The notes: a model not told the origin generated them from the sequence alone. Positions 17,978 to 34,500 are shown, counted from the stretch's first letter. The stretch is 64,000 bases of DNA from Scylla paramamosain (GCF_035594125.1 NC_087151.1:23040079-23104078); one strand, 5' to 3'. Program-made: numbers and translations.

Positions 17978-18841
17978 AGGCTGTTGTCTTTAACGTTCGA
18001 GAATAGAGTGTAAAAAGGGTGTCTGCTCTAACCTCTTAAACTACTGCACTATTGCTTTAATTTCCTGCCCCTCTGGAGTTTTTAATATATCCTGAATAGG
18101 AAGATTCTTAAACATCTATAATTTCACGACCATATATGTGATCGCCAGTATGGGTTCAGTCATGGCCGCTCTACTGGCCATCCTTACTGAGTCTTGGTCA
18201 TCTTCTTTTAAGGATTTTGTGAAACTTTCGCTGTTGCCTAAGAAATATCAAAAAGGTTTTGACAGAATATGGCACGATCTTTAATCTCCACATTACCTTC
18301 CTACCTACTTACCTTCTATCCTTTTCTCTGTAATTTCACCTCAAATGTCCTTTCTGTCCGTTTTATTGTTGCTGTTGTAGGCGGAGACTATTCTTCTCCA
18401 AAGTCTACGTATTAACAGTGGTGTTCCTATTATTCATTAATGATCTAAGACAAAATTCTTGTCCTATCCACTTCTACGCTGATACCACTATGTACTTTCC
18501 TACGTCTGTTCGTAGACGTCCAACCCTTTAGAAGCTAAAAACCTCACGTCGGGAAGCCACACTACGCCAGATTTCTAATTTATTTTTTAAAATTTCTGTT
18601 TGGGGTAGAGTAATGCCTCAAAAACTCAATTCCTTCATATATCAACTTAACAGAGCTTTCCAGATAACAATCCCCTCTTTTTTATTGACACTCAGCTGTC
18701 CCCTGCTGCTACATTGAACTTCCTTTGTCTGTCTTTCATTAATAATCTAAGCTGGAAACTTCACATCTCATCTCTAGCTAAAACAGCTTATATGAAGTTA
18801 GGCATTCAGAGTCGTCCCCGCCAGTTCTTCTCATCCCCCCC
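17978..18841 (+). mobile_element. Non-LTR retrotransposon copy 3, reverse transcriptase part
   Basis: Degenerate reverse transcriptase. It starts before the 'AAAAAGGGTG' boundary near 18015, and 'RSTG'-like and 'FDR' motifs follow. At about 18473 the catalytic box reads FYADT, with one of the two aspartates lost. The segment ends at a C-run at 18835-18842, where a 937-bp insertion interrupts it; the same reading resumes at 19779. The 33 bases from 17978 match neither satellite nor the other retrotransposon copies. Confidence 0.8.
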
Positions 18842-19778
<937 letters not shown>

Positions 19779-20308
19779 AGCTGCTGACCATGTACATATA
19801 GAGGGCCATTATCAATCCATGTAAGAAGTTCCAACCATGTATAGGTTCCACTCATACCACTCTTTTAGACAGGGTGAAATAAAAAGTTTTTCGTCCTATC
19901 AATTTCTCTAACTGATTGTCTTCAGCCCTTCTCTAATCGCTGCAATGTTGGATCTCTTGATATCTTCTAATGCTATTTTCACGCTAACTGCTATTAAGAT
20001 CTTACTGACTGCATGCCTCCTCTCCTCCCGCGGCCTTGCTGTACAAAACTTTATACTTTCTCTCACCCCTATTCTGCCCATCCCTCTAATGCAAGATTAC
20101 CAGTATGATCAGTCATTCATCACTGAGACTCTCTGCCTGCTTATGTATTTCCTTCCTCCTATGACTTGAACTCTTTCAAAGTAGGCTTTAAGACACTATC
20201 CTCCAATTTTGGATGATTCTTTTTGACCTCGGTTTGGGAACTGGCACCCAAGTGGGCCTTTTTCGAACTTTTGATTGCCCTTGACCAGTGTCACTCTTAA
20301 CTGAAAAA
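19779..20308 (+). mobile_element. Non-LTR retrotransposon copy 3, C-terminal part and 3' UTR
   Basis: Resumes exactly where 18841 stopped ('AGCTGCTGACCATGTACA'), continues through the post-RT region (serine/histidine-rich, near 19850-20170) and into a 3' UTR at about 20205-20308, ending in an A-rich tail from 20304. This 3' UTR is different from that of copy 2, so the two copies belong to different subfamilies. Confidence 0.75.
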
Positions 20309-20321
20309 AAAAAATAAAAAA

Positions 20322-20409
20322 AAAAAACAACATCAACGACAACATCAACAACAAAAACAACAACAACGACGACGACAACAACAACAACAACAACAACAGC
20401 AACAACAAT

Positions 20410-20442
<33 letters not shown>

Positions 20443-20445
20443 AAT
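20322..20445. repeat. (AAC)n microsatellite, imperfect
   Basis: ACA/AAC triplets with GAC interruptions, directly after the A-rich tail of retrotransposon copy 3, from which it may have grown. Confidence 0.95.
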
Positions 20446-20620
20446 AGTTTCAACAAAGAACGTCATCATTAACAACTACATTGTCATCATCAATGATAAA
20501 ACATAGTCAACGAAAAAAAAAAAACTTGAAATGACAATAATAACATGAGTAAAAAGAAAAAACTGCAAATATAACACAATTCTTGCAATGAAACGATTAT
20601 GAAATCTCCTGTACCAAATG

Positions 20621-20621
<1 letters not shown>

Positions 20622-20694
<73 letters not shown>
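20622..20694. repeat. (CA)n microsatellite
   Basis: About 73 bp of pure CA dinucleotide. The 175 bp before it (20446-20621) is A-rich with no recognisable gene. Confidence 0.97.
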
Positions 20695-20698
<4 letters not shown>

Positions 20699-20780
20699 TA
20701 ATGATGACAATAACAATAATAATGCCGATAAGGTACTATACTAAAATTGTAATTTAAAATTATTATTATCGTTATTACAA

Positions 20781-20781
20781 C

Positions 20782-20824
<43 letters not shown>

Positions 20825-20890
20825 GTAATAATAATAATAAAAAGAGGAACAACAACAACAATACTACTACTAATAATAATAATAATAACG

Positions 20891-20988
<98 letters not shown>
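20781..20988. repeat. (AAT)n microsatellites
   Basis: Two long ATA triplet tracts (20781-20838 and 20870-20988) separated by AAC/ACT triplets. They lie immediately upstream of the candidate exon at 21058, in its presumed intron. Confidence 0.95.
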
Positions 20989-20989
<1 letters not shown>

Positions 20990-21057
20990 TAACAAGCATG
21001 CAAGAACATGACAATTAATTATAACGACAAACGACTGTTTCTTATAACTGGTTGCAG

Positions 21058-21208
21058 GAGGAACTGTCCCCCACTGAAGCGTGACATGTATTGCGCCCGT
21101 TATTTCATGGAATGTGGCTTGAATGACCCTTCTTCCTGCCCCCGTGGCGAGCAGTGCTTTCCCGAAGTGTTCGGTACTCTGTGTGTCTCGAGGTCCCATA
21201 ATCAGTAA
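21058..21208 (+). CDS. Candidate terminal coding exon of a cysteine-rich secreted-type protein
   Basis: This is the one stretch with normal codon and GC content. A pyrimidine-containing segment and 'GGTTGCAG' (AG at 21056-21057) form a plausible 3' splice site. The exon enters in phase with one base completing a codon, and an open frame of 49 codons runs to TAA at 21206-21208. It encodes six cysteines spaced C-8-C-6-C-7-C-5-C-8-C, with 'CPRGEQCF' and 'FGTLCV'. The pattern is reminiscent of small disulfide-rich modules (WAP- or crustin-like) but lacks the adjacent CC of a classical WAP domain, so no family is assigned. A strong donor-like GTGAGT follows the stop (21214-21219) and could be a 3' UTR splice site. 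Upstream exons are not in the readable neighbourhood. It may be a real host gene with huge repeat-filled introns, or an isolated duplicated exon. Confidence 0.55.
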
Positions 21209-21225
21209 TGAGGGTGAGTTTTGAC

Positions 21226-21463
<238 letters not shown>

Positions 21464-22320
21464 ATTAGGTAGGCATGAAAGTGTTTTCCGCATTTAACTT
21501 ATTTAATAGAGCTTTATTTATTTACTTTATTTATTTATTTATTATTTATTATTCAAAAACTATGTTTTTGAGGTATTTACCAAAACGCTAAAACGGATGT
21601 AAAACCCTCTTCATTGAGACACAGAGTAACATTACCAAAAACAAGTATTTTGGGTGTTTATGAGCTTATTACGTACATAAACGCTAAAATGCATGCAAAG
21701 TACCCGGTATGGGAAAACGAAAGAACATTACGAGAATTGTGTATAAGCAGTGTTTTTGAGGTTCTTAGGTACCAAAACGCGAGAATGCGTTGAATAACCC
21801 TCTATGTGGAGAATTAGAACATTACCAAAAACGTGTATTTTGAGTGTTTTTTACATTGTTAGATACCAAACTGACAAAACGCATGCAAAGCACTCTATAT
21901 AGGAAAACGAAGCGACATTACCAGAAACGTGTTTTTTTTTTTCTTTTTAGCGTTTTATGCACCAAAACAATAAAAATGCTTGGAAAGTATCCTACAAAAC
22001 AACATTACAAAAAAGGTGTCTTTTGTGTGTTTCTGAGCTTCTTACGTACCAAAACGGTAAAATTCATGCAAAACACTCATTATGGAGAAACAGAATACCA
22101 TTACCAAAAAATATGTATTACGATGATTTTTCAGATCGTTAGGTACAAAAACAGCAAAATGCATGCAATGGATCTTTATATGATGAAAGAAAACAATATT
22201 AATTACAATAATATTGCACTATTAATACACACGTATTATGAATTATTAAACCTTAGCTAACAACCATAACACACGTTTTTAGTAATGTTTTTCTGTTTCT
22301 ACATGTAGAGTGTTGTTGAG

Positions 22321-22516
<196 letters not shown>

Positions 22517-25500
22517 ATTATGAGAGCTTTTGAGCTTTTTAGGTTCCAAAACGCAAAAACACTTTAATAGCATTATATATGAAAAAAAAACAGAACATTA
22601 CCAAAGAACGTGTATTTTGAGTGTTTTTTTGCATTGTTAGGTACCAAAGTGCCAAAATGCATGCAAAGCACCCCATATGGGGAAAATAAACGATATTTCC
22701 AGAAACATCTCTTTTGAGTGCATATGAGCATGTTAAGCACCAAAACGCTAAAATGCATAAAAATCACTCTGAATGGGAATACCAAACAATTTTACAAAAA
22801 AAAAACGTATCCTTTGAGTGTTTTTAGCTTCTTACGTAGCGAAGTGCTAAAACGCATGAAAAACACACTTTATGAAGAAAGAATAGCATTACCAAAAAGA
22901 AGTGTTTTGAACCTTTTTAGCTTGTTACGTACAAAAACGATAAAATGCATGGAAAGAACCCTATTTGAGGTAATGAAAAAATCATTGCTAGAGATATGTA
23001 TTATGAGTGCTTTGGATCGTTTCAGGTACTAAAACGCTAAAACGCATGAATAGCACTCTATCTCGGATAGAGAACAACATTATCAAATATTTTTTTAACA
23101 TTCTTAAATACCGAAACGCCGAAAAGCATGCAAAACACCCTCAATTGTGAAATGAAATTTCATTTACATAAACGTGTCTTTTTGAATGTCCTTTGAAGGC
23201 ACGAAAACACTAAAAAACATGGAAAAAACTCAATATGGAAAAAAAAAATACTAAAATGTGTCTTTTGAGTGTTTTTTAGGTACTTACGTACCGAAACGCT
23301 AAAACACCTTTTATAGGGAAACAATAACAACTTTAATAAAAACGTACATTTTCTGTTTTTTGTTTTAGTTTTTGCTTGTTACGTAAAAAACCGCAAATAT
23401 ATATTAAAAGTGCACTTCATCGCGAAAATAAAGAACATTACGAGAGACGTGTATTTTTAGTGTTCTTGAGCTTCTTTTTGAGCTATGTACCAAAACGCTG
23501 AAACACATGAATAACACTCAATATGGAGAAACAGATTAAGAATAAAAAAATAGTGTATTTTGTGTGTTTTCAACATCATTAGATAACAAAACGCCAAAAA
23601 GCATGCAAGGCAACCTCTACGGTGAAATGAAACGACTTTACAGGAAACGTATCCTATAAGTGTTTTTGTGCATGTTTGACAATAAAACGCTAAAAACCAT
23701 CGAAAGCACCCGATATGGGAAAACAAAATAACATTACCAAAAAACGTTCCTTTTGAGTGTTTTTGGGCTACTTAACTAACAAAACCCTAAAACGCATGCA
23801 AAACCCCTTTATTGAGATACAGAGTAACATTACCAAAAACAAGTAGTTTAAGTGTTTTCAGCTTGCAAAGTACACTACATCGCAAAACTAAAGAACATTA
23901 CGAGAAACGTGTATTCTTAATATTTTTGAGCTTCTTAGGTACCAAAACACTGAAACGCACGAATAACACTCTATACGGAGAAACAGAATAAAAATACAAA
24001 AATGAAACAGGGGAAGAATGGGGAAACAAGAGGACCCTACGAATAACTTGTTTTAGGAGTGTTTTTGAGCTTCTTAGTACCAAAAAAAAAAGCAAAACAA
24101 CATTGAATAACTCTTCATATAGAGAAACAACAATATTACCAAAAAAACGTGTATTTTGAGTGTTTTTTTTTTATTTACACTGTTAAGTACCAAAACGCCA
24201 AAATGCATGCAATGTGCCCTATATGAGAAAAAAGAAACGACATTAAGTGAAACGTATCTTTTGAGTATTTTTTGTATGTTACACAGCAAAACTCTAAAAA
24301 TCTTGGAAAGCATCCTATATGGGTAAACAAAAAAAAGTCTTTTGATTTATTATTTTTTTTTTGGAGCTGCATATGTACCAAAATACTAAAACGCACGGAA
24401 AACACCTTTTGTGGAGACACAAAGTAACATTACCAAGTATTTTTACTTAAGAAAAAATGACAAGTGTTTTTAATGTTTTTGAGCTTGTTGCGTACATAAA
24501 CGTCAAAATGCATGCAAACAACCTATATGGGGAGACAAAATACAATTACGAGAAACGTATATTAAGAATATTTTTGAGCTTCTCAAGTACCAAAACGCTA
24601 AAAAGCATGAATAGCTCTCTACATGGACAAATAGAGCAACACTACCAAAAAAAAAAAACATGTATTTTGAGTGCATTTCCCATTGTCATATACCAAATGT
24701 CAAAATGTATGTAAAGCACCTTATATGTGGAAAGGAAACGACATTTTAAGAAACGTGTTTGTTGAGTGATTATGGCATGTTTAGATATCAAAAAACTAGA
24801 TAGCATTGAAAGTATCCTATGTGGAAGAATACTACATCATTATCAAATTCTTCTCTTTTCGATGTTTTTAAGCTACTTACGTACCAAAAAGATAAAACGC
24901 AGGCAAAACACCCTTTATGGAAAAACAGTATAAGTTTACCAAAAAAAAACGGTATTTTCAGAGGTTTTGAGCTTGTTACGTACAAAAATTCTAAAATGCA
25001 TGGAAAGTACTCTATTTGGGGAAAGAAAATAATATTAAGAGAAACGTGTGTAATGAGAGTTATTAAGCTTCTTAGGTACCAAAACGTTAAAAGGCATCAA
25101 TAGCATTCTGTATAGCGAAATAAAACTTCATTACTAAAGACGTGTATTTTGAATGTTTTTATCATTGTTAGTTAACAAACTCCAAAATGCATGCAAAGTC
25201 ACCTACATGGGGAAAGGAAACGGCATTAACAGAAACGTGTCTTTTGTGATTTTATTAAGTGTGTTAGACACGATAAACGTTAAAAAGCATAGATACCACC
25301 CTGTATGGAAAAATAAAACAATATTAGGAAAAACGTGTCTTTTGAGTGTTTTTGAACCACTTATGTACGAAAACGCTAAAACGCATGCAAAACACCTTTT
25401 ATAGTGAAACAAAATAACGTAGCCCAAAAAGAAGTATTTTGAGTGTTTTTCACTTTGTTAGTTAGGTACCAAAACGTCAAAAAACAATACAAAACAGCCT

Positions 25501-28500
25501 ATATTGGGATACTAAATCAGATTTCCAGAAACATTTCTTTTGAGAGTTTATGAACGCGCTAGGAACTAAAATACTAAAAAGCATGGAAAACACCTTATAA
25601 GTAAAAACAAAATAACTTCAACAAAAATGTCTTTTTTAAGTGTTTTGAGCTACTTATCAAAACGCTAAAGCGTATGTAAAACGCCCTTCATGGAAAAAAC
25701 AGTATATTTTTACTAAAAAACGTGTATTTGGAGTGTTTTTGAGCTTGTTACGTAGAAAAATGCCAAAAATGCGTGGAAAGTACTTTATATGGGGAAAGGA
25801 GAAGACATTACGAGAAACTTGTGTTAAGAGAGCTTTTGAGTTTCTCAGGTACCAAAACGCTAAAAAGCATGAATAGCACTCTTCATGGAGGAGCAACAAC
25901 AACAACAAAAAAGGTATATTTTGAATGTGTTTCACATTGTTAGATACCAAAACGCCAAAATGCATAGAAAGCATCCCATATGGAGAAAGAAAACGAGATT
26001 TCCAGAAACGTGTCTTTCGAGTGTTAGCAAGCGTGCTAGGCATCGAAACGCTAAAAAGCATGGAAAGCACCCTATATGAGAAAACAAAAGAACATTACTA
26101 AAAACGTATCTTTCCAGTTTTTTGAGTTATTTACGTAAGAAAACGCTAAAACGCATGTATGTCTATGGAAAACAAAATAAATACCAAAAACAATTATTTT
26201 AAATGTTTTTGAGCATATTACTTACAAAAGGCCTAAATATTTCAAACTACTTTAAATGCGGAAACGAAAAAAAAGAAAACGAAAAACGCGTATTACGAGT
26301 GTTTTTGAGCTTATTAGGTACCAAAACTTTCGTATGCATGCATGTTTCTCCGTTTAGAGAAACAGAAAAAATATTACCATAACATGTATTTTACGTGTAT
26401 TTCACATTGTTAGTTTCTTTCGAGTGTTTTTGACCTACTTACATACCAAAACGCTATAACGCATGCAAAACACCTTTTATGTAGAAACATTATCAAAAAC
26501 AAGAGTTTTGATTTATTTTTTAGCTTGTTACGTAGACAAACGCCAAAATGCATGCAAAGTACCCTCTATGGAGAAACGAGAAAAAGAAAAAAAAAGTTAC
26601 CAGAAACGTGTATTAGCAATGGTTTTGAGCTTCTTGGACACCAAAACGCTAAAACGCATAAATACCTCTCAATATGGAGAAACAGTACAACTTTAACAAG
26701 AATGTGTATTTTGAGTGTATTTCACTTTGGTAGGTACCAAAACGCCAAACTGAATGCAAAGCACCCTTTATGGGGGAAAGGAAGCGAGATTTCCAGAAAC
26801 GTGTCTTTTTAGTATTTATGAGCGTGTTAGGTTCTAAAACGCTTAAGGGCATGGACAAAACATAAGCAATTTAACACGGGTTTAGCGATCCTAAAATACC
26901 CCTTTCAGTGTTTTTGAGTTACTTACGCACCAAAACGCAAAATCGCATGCAAAAACATCTATAATGGAGAAACAGAATAACATTACCAAAAACAAGTATT
27001 TTGATTTTTTTTTTATGCTCATTGCGTACATAAACGCAAAAAAATACATAAAAAGTACCCTGTATGGGGAGACGAAAAAAAAAAAAAAAGATAATTTCGA
27101 GAAATGTGTATTATCAGTGGTCTTGAGCTCCTTAGATACTAAAACGCTAAAACGCATAAATAACACTCTATATGGAGAAACAGAACAATATTACCAAGAG
27201 GATGTATTTAGAGTGTATTTCACATTGTTAGGTAACAAAACGTCAAATTCAAAGCAAAGCACACTATATGGGAAAGGAAACGAGATTTCCAGAGACCTGT
27301 CTTTTTAGTGTTTATAAGAGTGATAGGCATCAAAACACTAAAAAAAAGCATGGAAAGCACCGTATATGAGAAAACAAAAACATTGCCAAAAATGTCTCTT
27401 TTTTTATGTTTTTGGGTTACCTACGTACCAAAACGCTTAAACGCAGGCAAAACATTCTATGTGGAGAAGCAGAATAACATTACCACGAACAATTATTTTG
27501 AGTATTTTTGAGCTTGTTATTTGAAAAAAAAAAAAAAAACGCCAAAATGCATGCAAAGTTCCCTATATAGGGAAACGATACCATATGTGTATTATGAGTG
27601 TTTTTTTTTCTTTTTTTTGTTTCTTAGGTAATAAATCATGTACAAAATCGCCAAAATGTATTCAAAATATCCTATATTGGTAAACAAAACGCCATTATAA
27701 GGAACTTGTCGTATGAGTGTTTTTGAGCTTCGTAGGTAAAAAGATGCTAAAACTCTTTATGAAGAAACAGAACAATATTATCAAAAATGTGTATTTTGGG
27801 TGTATTTCACATTGTTAGCTCCCATAACGCGAAACTATATGCAAAGATCTCTATATGAGAAAACGAAAAGAGATTTCAAAAAATGTGTCTTTTGAATGTT
27901 TGTGAGCGCGCTAGGCATGAAAACGATAAAAAAGCATAGAAAGTACCTTATATGGAAAATGGAGACAAAGAAAAAAAAACATTACTAAAAACGTCTCTTT
28001 TCAATGTTTTGAGCTACTTACGTAACAAAATGTTAAAAGGCATGCAACCCTGTATAGAAAGCAGAATAACTACCAATAAAACAAGCATTTTGAGAGTTTT
28101 TGAGCATGTTATGTAAAAAAAAGGCAAAATGATTGAACAACTTTACATGTCGAAAAAAAAAATATTACGAGAAATATTTATTTTTAGGTACGAAAGCACT
28201 AAAATACATGAACAGAATTCCTTACGAAAAAAAAAAAATACAGAAAACGTGCATTTTGAGTGCATTTCACATTCTTAGATGTCATAACCCAATATGCATG
28301 CAAACCACTCTATAAGATGAATGAAAACGGCATTTACAGTAGCGTGCCTTTTGAGTGTTTGTAAGGTTGTTAGGCACAAAAAACCTAAAACCCATGAAAA
28401 ATATGCTATATTGGAAAAGAACACAATATTACCAAAAATGTGTCATTTGAGTGCTTTTTGGAGCTATTTACGTATCAAAACGCTAACACGTAAGCAAAAT

Positions 28501-31499
28501 ACACAAATAGAGAAACAATAACATTACAAAAAAAAAAAGTATATTGAGTGTTTTCATACTTGTTACGTACAAAAACCTCAAACTGCTTGGAAAGTGCCCT
28601 GTATGGGGAAATAAAAAGACATTACGAGATTCTTGTATTATGAGCGTTTTTGAGCTTCATTGGTGTCAAAATACTAAAACGCATAAATAGCACTATATAT
28701 GAAGAAACAGAACAACATTAACAAAAACGTATATATTTAGTATATTTCACATTGTTAGGTAGCAAAACGACAAAATGCATGCAAAGCACCCTATTGGGGA
28801 TAAGGAAACGAGATTTTCCCCCCCAAAAAAAAGTGTCTCTTAGCGTTTATGAGCGTGTTAGGCACGAAAATGCAAAAAGAGAGAAAGAAAACATTCTATA
28901 TGGGAAGAGAAAACAAAACATCTCTTTTCAGTGTCCTTACCTACCAAAACTCTAAAACGCAAACAAAACGCGCTTTATTGAGAAACAGAATAACATTACC
29001 AAAATAAAGTATTTTCATTGTTTTTGAGCTTTTCACGCACAAAACGCCAATATGCATTGAAAATACTCTATATGAGGTAACGAAAGAACATTACGAGAAA
29101 CATTATGAGTGCTTTTAAGCTTCTTAGGCACAAAAAACGTTAAAACGCATAAATACCATACAGTATGAAGAAACGAACATTAGCAAAAAAGTGTTTTTCA
29201 GTATATTTCACATTGTTAGGTACCAAAATGTCAAAATGCATGCAAAAGCCCTTCATAATGGGAAACCAAAGGAAATTTCCAGAAACGTTTCTTTTGAGTG
29301 TTTATAAGCGATTTATGTATCGAAACGATATATTTGAAAAGGAAACGAGATTCCCAGAAACGTGTCTTTTCAGTGTTTGTATGAGTGCTAGGCACAAAAA
29401 CGCTAAAGAGCATGGAAATCACCCTATATGGAATACAAAACTACACTACGAGAAACTTGTCTTTTGTGTGTTTTTTTTTTTTTTTTTTTTTAGCTTCCGT
29501 ACCAAAACGTGTTCTGAGTTTGTAACGTAGAAAAACGACAAAATGCATGCAAAATAACCTGTATGGGGTAACAAAAGAACATTACGAGAAACGTGTTCTA
29601 TGAGTGCTTTTAAACTTCTTAGATAAAAAAAAAACGCGAAAACGCCTAAATATCCCTCTATATTAAGGAACAGAACAACATTACCAAAAACGTGTATTTT
29701 GAGTTTTTTTCACATTCTTAGGTACCAAAAAGCTAAGAACGCATGGAAAATCCCTTATATGAGCAAACGAAACGAAATTTCCAGAAACTTGATTTTTGGG
29801 GAATTTATGAGCGTTCTATCTATCAAAACGCTTAAAAGCATGGATATCAACCTATATTGGAATACGAATGAACATTACCAAAAATGTATATTTTGAGAGT
29901 CTTTCACATTGTTAGGTACCAAATTGGCAAAATGCATGTAGAGTCCAAAATATGGGGAAACAAAACGAAATTTACAGAAACGTTTCTTTTGAGTATTTAT
30001 GAACTTGTTAGACACAAAAACACTAAAAAGCATGGAAAGCACTCTATACTGAAAAAAAAAAAAAAACATTACCAAAAACTTTTTTTCAGGTGTTTTAAGC
30101 TACTTTCTTAACAAAACGCTAAAACACATGTAAAATATGTGGGAAAGAGAATAACTAACAAAAACAAGTATTTTGAGGGCTTTTGAACTTGTTATGAACA
30201 GATAGGCCAAAATACTGCAAACTACCCTATATGAGGAATAGAAAAAAAAAACGAAAAACGTGTATTATGAGTTTATTTCAGCTTCTTAACTACTAAAACC
30301 CTAAAACTCATGAATAGCACTCTATATGGAGAAATAGAATAACATTACCAAAACGCCAAAATGCAGTCAAAGCATCATATATGGGGTAAGGAAACAAGAT
30401 TTCCAAAGAATAAATGTGTCTTTTGAGTGTTTATGAGTGTAATAGGCATCAAAACATTGTAAATTATACAAAATACTCGATATTGTTAGGCACCAAGGCG
30501 GTAAAAAGCATGGAAATCACCCTTCATGGGAATATAAAACGGCATTACGCAAAACGTGTCTATCGAGTGTTTTAGAAATTCTTATGTTCCAAAATGCTAA
30601 AGCGTATGCAAAAATATATGTTATGGAGAAACAAAATAATATTATCAAAATCAAAATTTTTTTTTCTAGTTTTTCAGCTTGTTACGTAGAAAAATGTCAA
30701 AAAGCATGCAAAGTACACTTAATGCGGAAAAGAAAAGACATTACATGAATCGTGTATTATGAGTGTTTTTGTGTTTTTTTAGGTTTCAAAACGTTAAAAC
30801 ACATGAATAGCACTCTATATAGAGAAACAGAATAATATTGCCAAAAATGTGTATCTGCATGCAGGGCACCTTACATGGGAAAAGAGAATGAGATTTCCAG
30901 AAACGTGTCTCGAGTGTTTATGAGCGTGCTAGGCACCAAAGCGCTAAAAAAGTATTAAAACCACCTTCTATGGGAATAGAAAACAGCATTACCAAAAAAC
31001 GTGTCTTTTGAAAAAACCCTTTATGAATAAAAAAATAACATTACCAAAAAGAAGTATTTTCAGTGTTTTAGGACTTGTTACGAAAAAAAAAAACCTATAT
31101 ACATATAAAGTATCCTATGACGAAAGGAAAGGTCATTACGAGACACTTTTATTATAAATGTTTATCAACTTTATAGGTTCCCAGACGCTAAAACGCATTA
31201 ACATGTCTCTATATGGAGAAACAGAACCACATAACAAAAAAAATATGGAAAAATAAAACGACATATCCAGAAACGAGTCTTTTTGACTGGTTATGAGCGT
31301 GTTAGGCAAAATGCATGGAAAACCCCCTATAAAGGAAAACAAAACAGTAATATATTGGGAAACTAAAAGACATTACGAGAATAGTGTATTATGGGAGTCT
31401 TGAGCCTCTAGATACTAAATACTAAAACGCATTGCTAGCATATCTATATCAAGAAACAGAACAACATTGCCAAAAACGTGTATTTTGACTCTTTTTTCA

Positions 31500-31531
<32 letters not shown>

Positions 31532-34500
31532 GTCCATGTAAAGCTCACTATATGAGGAAACGAAACATTACTTTTCTTTTCAGCATTATTCATCTTATAA
31601 TAAACCAAACGCTGAAACGCGTGCATCCACTCTGTGGCAAAAAATAAAATAAAAACATTACAAAAACAAGTTTTTTTTAATGTTTATTTATTTGTTTATT
31701 TATTTATTTATTTATTTATTTATTCTTTTTTTTTTTTTTTGGCATGTAACGTAGAAAAACGCAAAATGCAGGCAATATGGGGAAATCAAAGAACATTACC
31801 AGAGACGTGTATTATGAGTGTTTTTAAGTTTCCTAGGTACCAAAACACTAAAATAATATTATTAAAAACGTTTATTTTCAGCGTATTTCACATGTTTTGA
31901 TTCCAAAACGCCAAAATGCATGCAAAGTACCTTATATGGCGAAGAGAAACGACAGTTCCAGAAATGTGTCTTTTGAGTGTTTATAAACGTGTTAGGCACC
32001 AAAACGCTCTAAGGCATGGAAAACTCTCTATATGGGGAAACAAAGAAATTTACAAAACACGTTTTTTGACCTACTTCCGTACTAAAACGCTAACATTCTT
32101 GCAAAAAACATACTTTAAGGAGAAAGAGAATAACTTTTCAGCTTTTGTTTTCAGCTTCTTTCGTACAAAAACGAACAAAATGCATGGAAGGTACCCAATA
32201 TGGGGAAACGAAAAGACATTACGAGAATTGAGCATTTTAAGTGTATTTGAGCTTCTTAGGTACCAAAACTTTAAAGGGTATGAATAGCATTCTATATGTA
32301 GTGAAGAACATTACCAAAAATTTGTATTTCGAGTATTTTCACAATGTTAGGTACCAAAACGCCATAAAGCATATGGCGAAGTGAAACTACTTTACCAGAA
32401 AAGTGTCTTTTAATTTAATTAATTAATTATTTATTATTTATTTTTTTTTACGCCCCAAAAGGCTAAAATACATAGGAAGCACCATATATTAGGTACTAAA
32501 ACTTAAAAACGCATGAATAGCACTCTATGTGGAAAGACAGAGCATTACCAAAAACCTGTATTTTGACTGTTTTTCACATTATTAAATTCCAAAACGCAAA
32601 ATCCATGCGAACCACCTTTTATGGGGTAAGGAAACGAAATAAAAAAAAATCTTTTTAGCGTTTATAAGCGTGTAAGGCACGAAAACGTTAAGAAGCAAGG
32701 AAAGTTCCTTATATGGGAAAACAAAACAACATTACATTTGAGTGTTTTGAGTATTTTTCAATTTCTTGCTTACCAAAACGCTAAAACGCATGCAAAACAC
32801 CTTTTGTGGAAAAACAGATTAACATTATCAAAAACAAGTCTTTTAAGTGTTTTTGAGCTTGTTATATACAAAAACGCCAAAATGCATAAAAAAAAAAAAT
32901 TTACCATATATATGCAAAAGAAAGGACATTGCCAGAGGTATGTATTTTAAGTATCTTTGAGTTTCTTAGATACAAAAACGTTCATACGCATGAATAGCAC
33001 GTGGTATGGGAAAAAAAAACAAAACATTAACAAAAACGTGTGTTTTCACATTATTAGGTACAAAAATGCCAAAATTCACAAAACGACTTTACCAGAAATC
33101 TGTTTTGAGTGTTTTTGAGTGTGTTAGCTACTAAAACGCTAAAAAGAATGGAATTCACCTTATATGAAAAAAAAAAGAAAAAAATATTACGAAAAACGTA
33201 TGTTTTGAGTGTTTTTCAACTTCTTACGTACCAAAACGTCAAAAAAGTATCCAGAACAAACTTTATGGTGTTATAGAATAACATTATTAAAGATAACTCT
33301 TTTAGTTTTTTTGTTTTTAATTGTTACGTAGAAAACGACAAAATGCAAATAAAGAACTCTATATGGTGAAACGAAAAGACATTACGAAAAACGTGAATTA
33401 TAAGTTTTTTTTTTTTTTTTATCTCTTTTGGTACTAAACTTGAAAACAGGTAAATACCACTCTATATGGAAAAAAAAAAAAAAAATAGGAAAAACTTGTA
33501 CTTTGAGTTTTCCTAACATTGTTAGGTATCAAAACGGCAAATTGCATAAAAAGCCTCCTTTATAGAGAAACGAAACGACATTCCAAAAAACATATGTTTT
33601 CAGTGTTTTTGTGCATGTTAGGCACCAAAACGCAAAATATGCATGGAAAGCACCCTATATAAGAAATGAACAGAAAATTACCAAAAACGAGTGTTTTTGA
33701 TTGTTTTTAGCTTCTTGCGTACCAATTAAAAACACATAAAAAACACCCTACATTGAGAAACAGATTCAAATTATCAAAACAAATATTTTGAGGGTTTTTG
33801 AGCTTGCTATGAAAAAAGACACCAAAATGTATGGAAAATATCCTACATGAAAAAAAGTAAATTAAATTGAGAAACGTGTATTATGAGTGTTTTTGAGCTT
33901 CTTAGTTACCGAAACAGCTAAAAACCAATAAGAGCACTCTATATTGAGATACATAACAAAAATACAAAAACTTTTGTATCATGAATGTATTTTAAGATAC
34001 AAGATTTTGTATATTGAATGTATTGAATGGTATCAAAACGCCTAAAATGCAAACGACATTTCCAGAAACATAGCTTTTAAGTGTTTATGATGTGTTAGGC
34101 ACCAAAACGCTAAAAAAAAAAAGCATAGAAAGCACCTTATATGGGAAAAAGAATAAAAACGTGTAAAAGACTCGTTTTTTATATTTTTGTATTTTTTTCA
34201 GCTTCCTACGTTCGAAAACGGTAAACGGATGCAAAAAAAGAAGAAAAAAAACTTCAGAGGGAAACTAAACAAAACACACTTTTTTTTTATGGAGAAGAAA
34301 AGTAATATTACCAGAAACAAAAAATTAGAGTTTTTTTCTCTTCATTACGTAGAAAAAAATCCCAAAATACATGCATGAAAATACCCTATACAGAAATAAA
34401 AAGACGTAAATAGAAGTGTAATATGAGTTTTTTTGAGGTTCTTAGGTACCAAATTCCTAAAACGCATGAATAGCACTCTATATGGAGAAACAGAAAAAAA

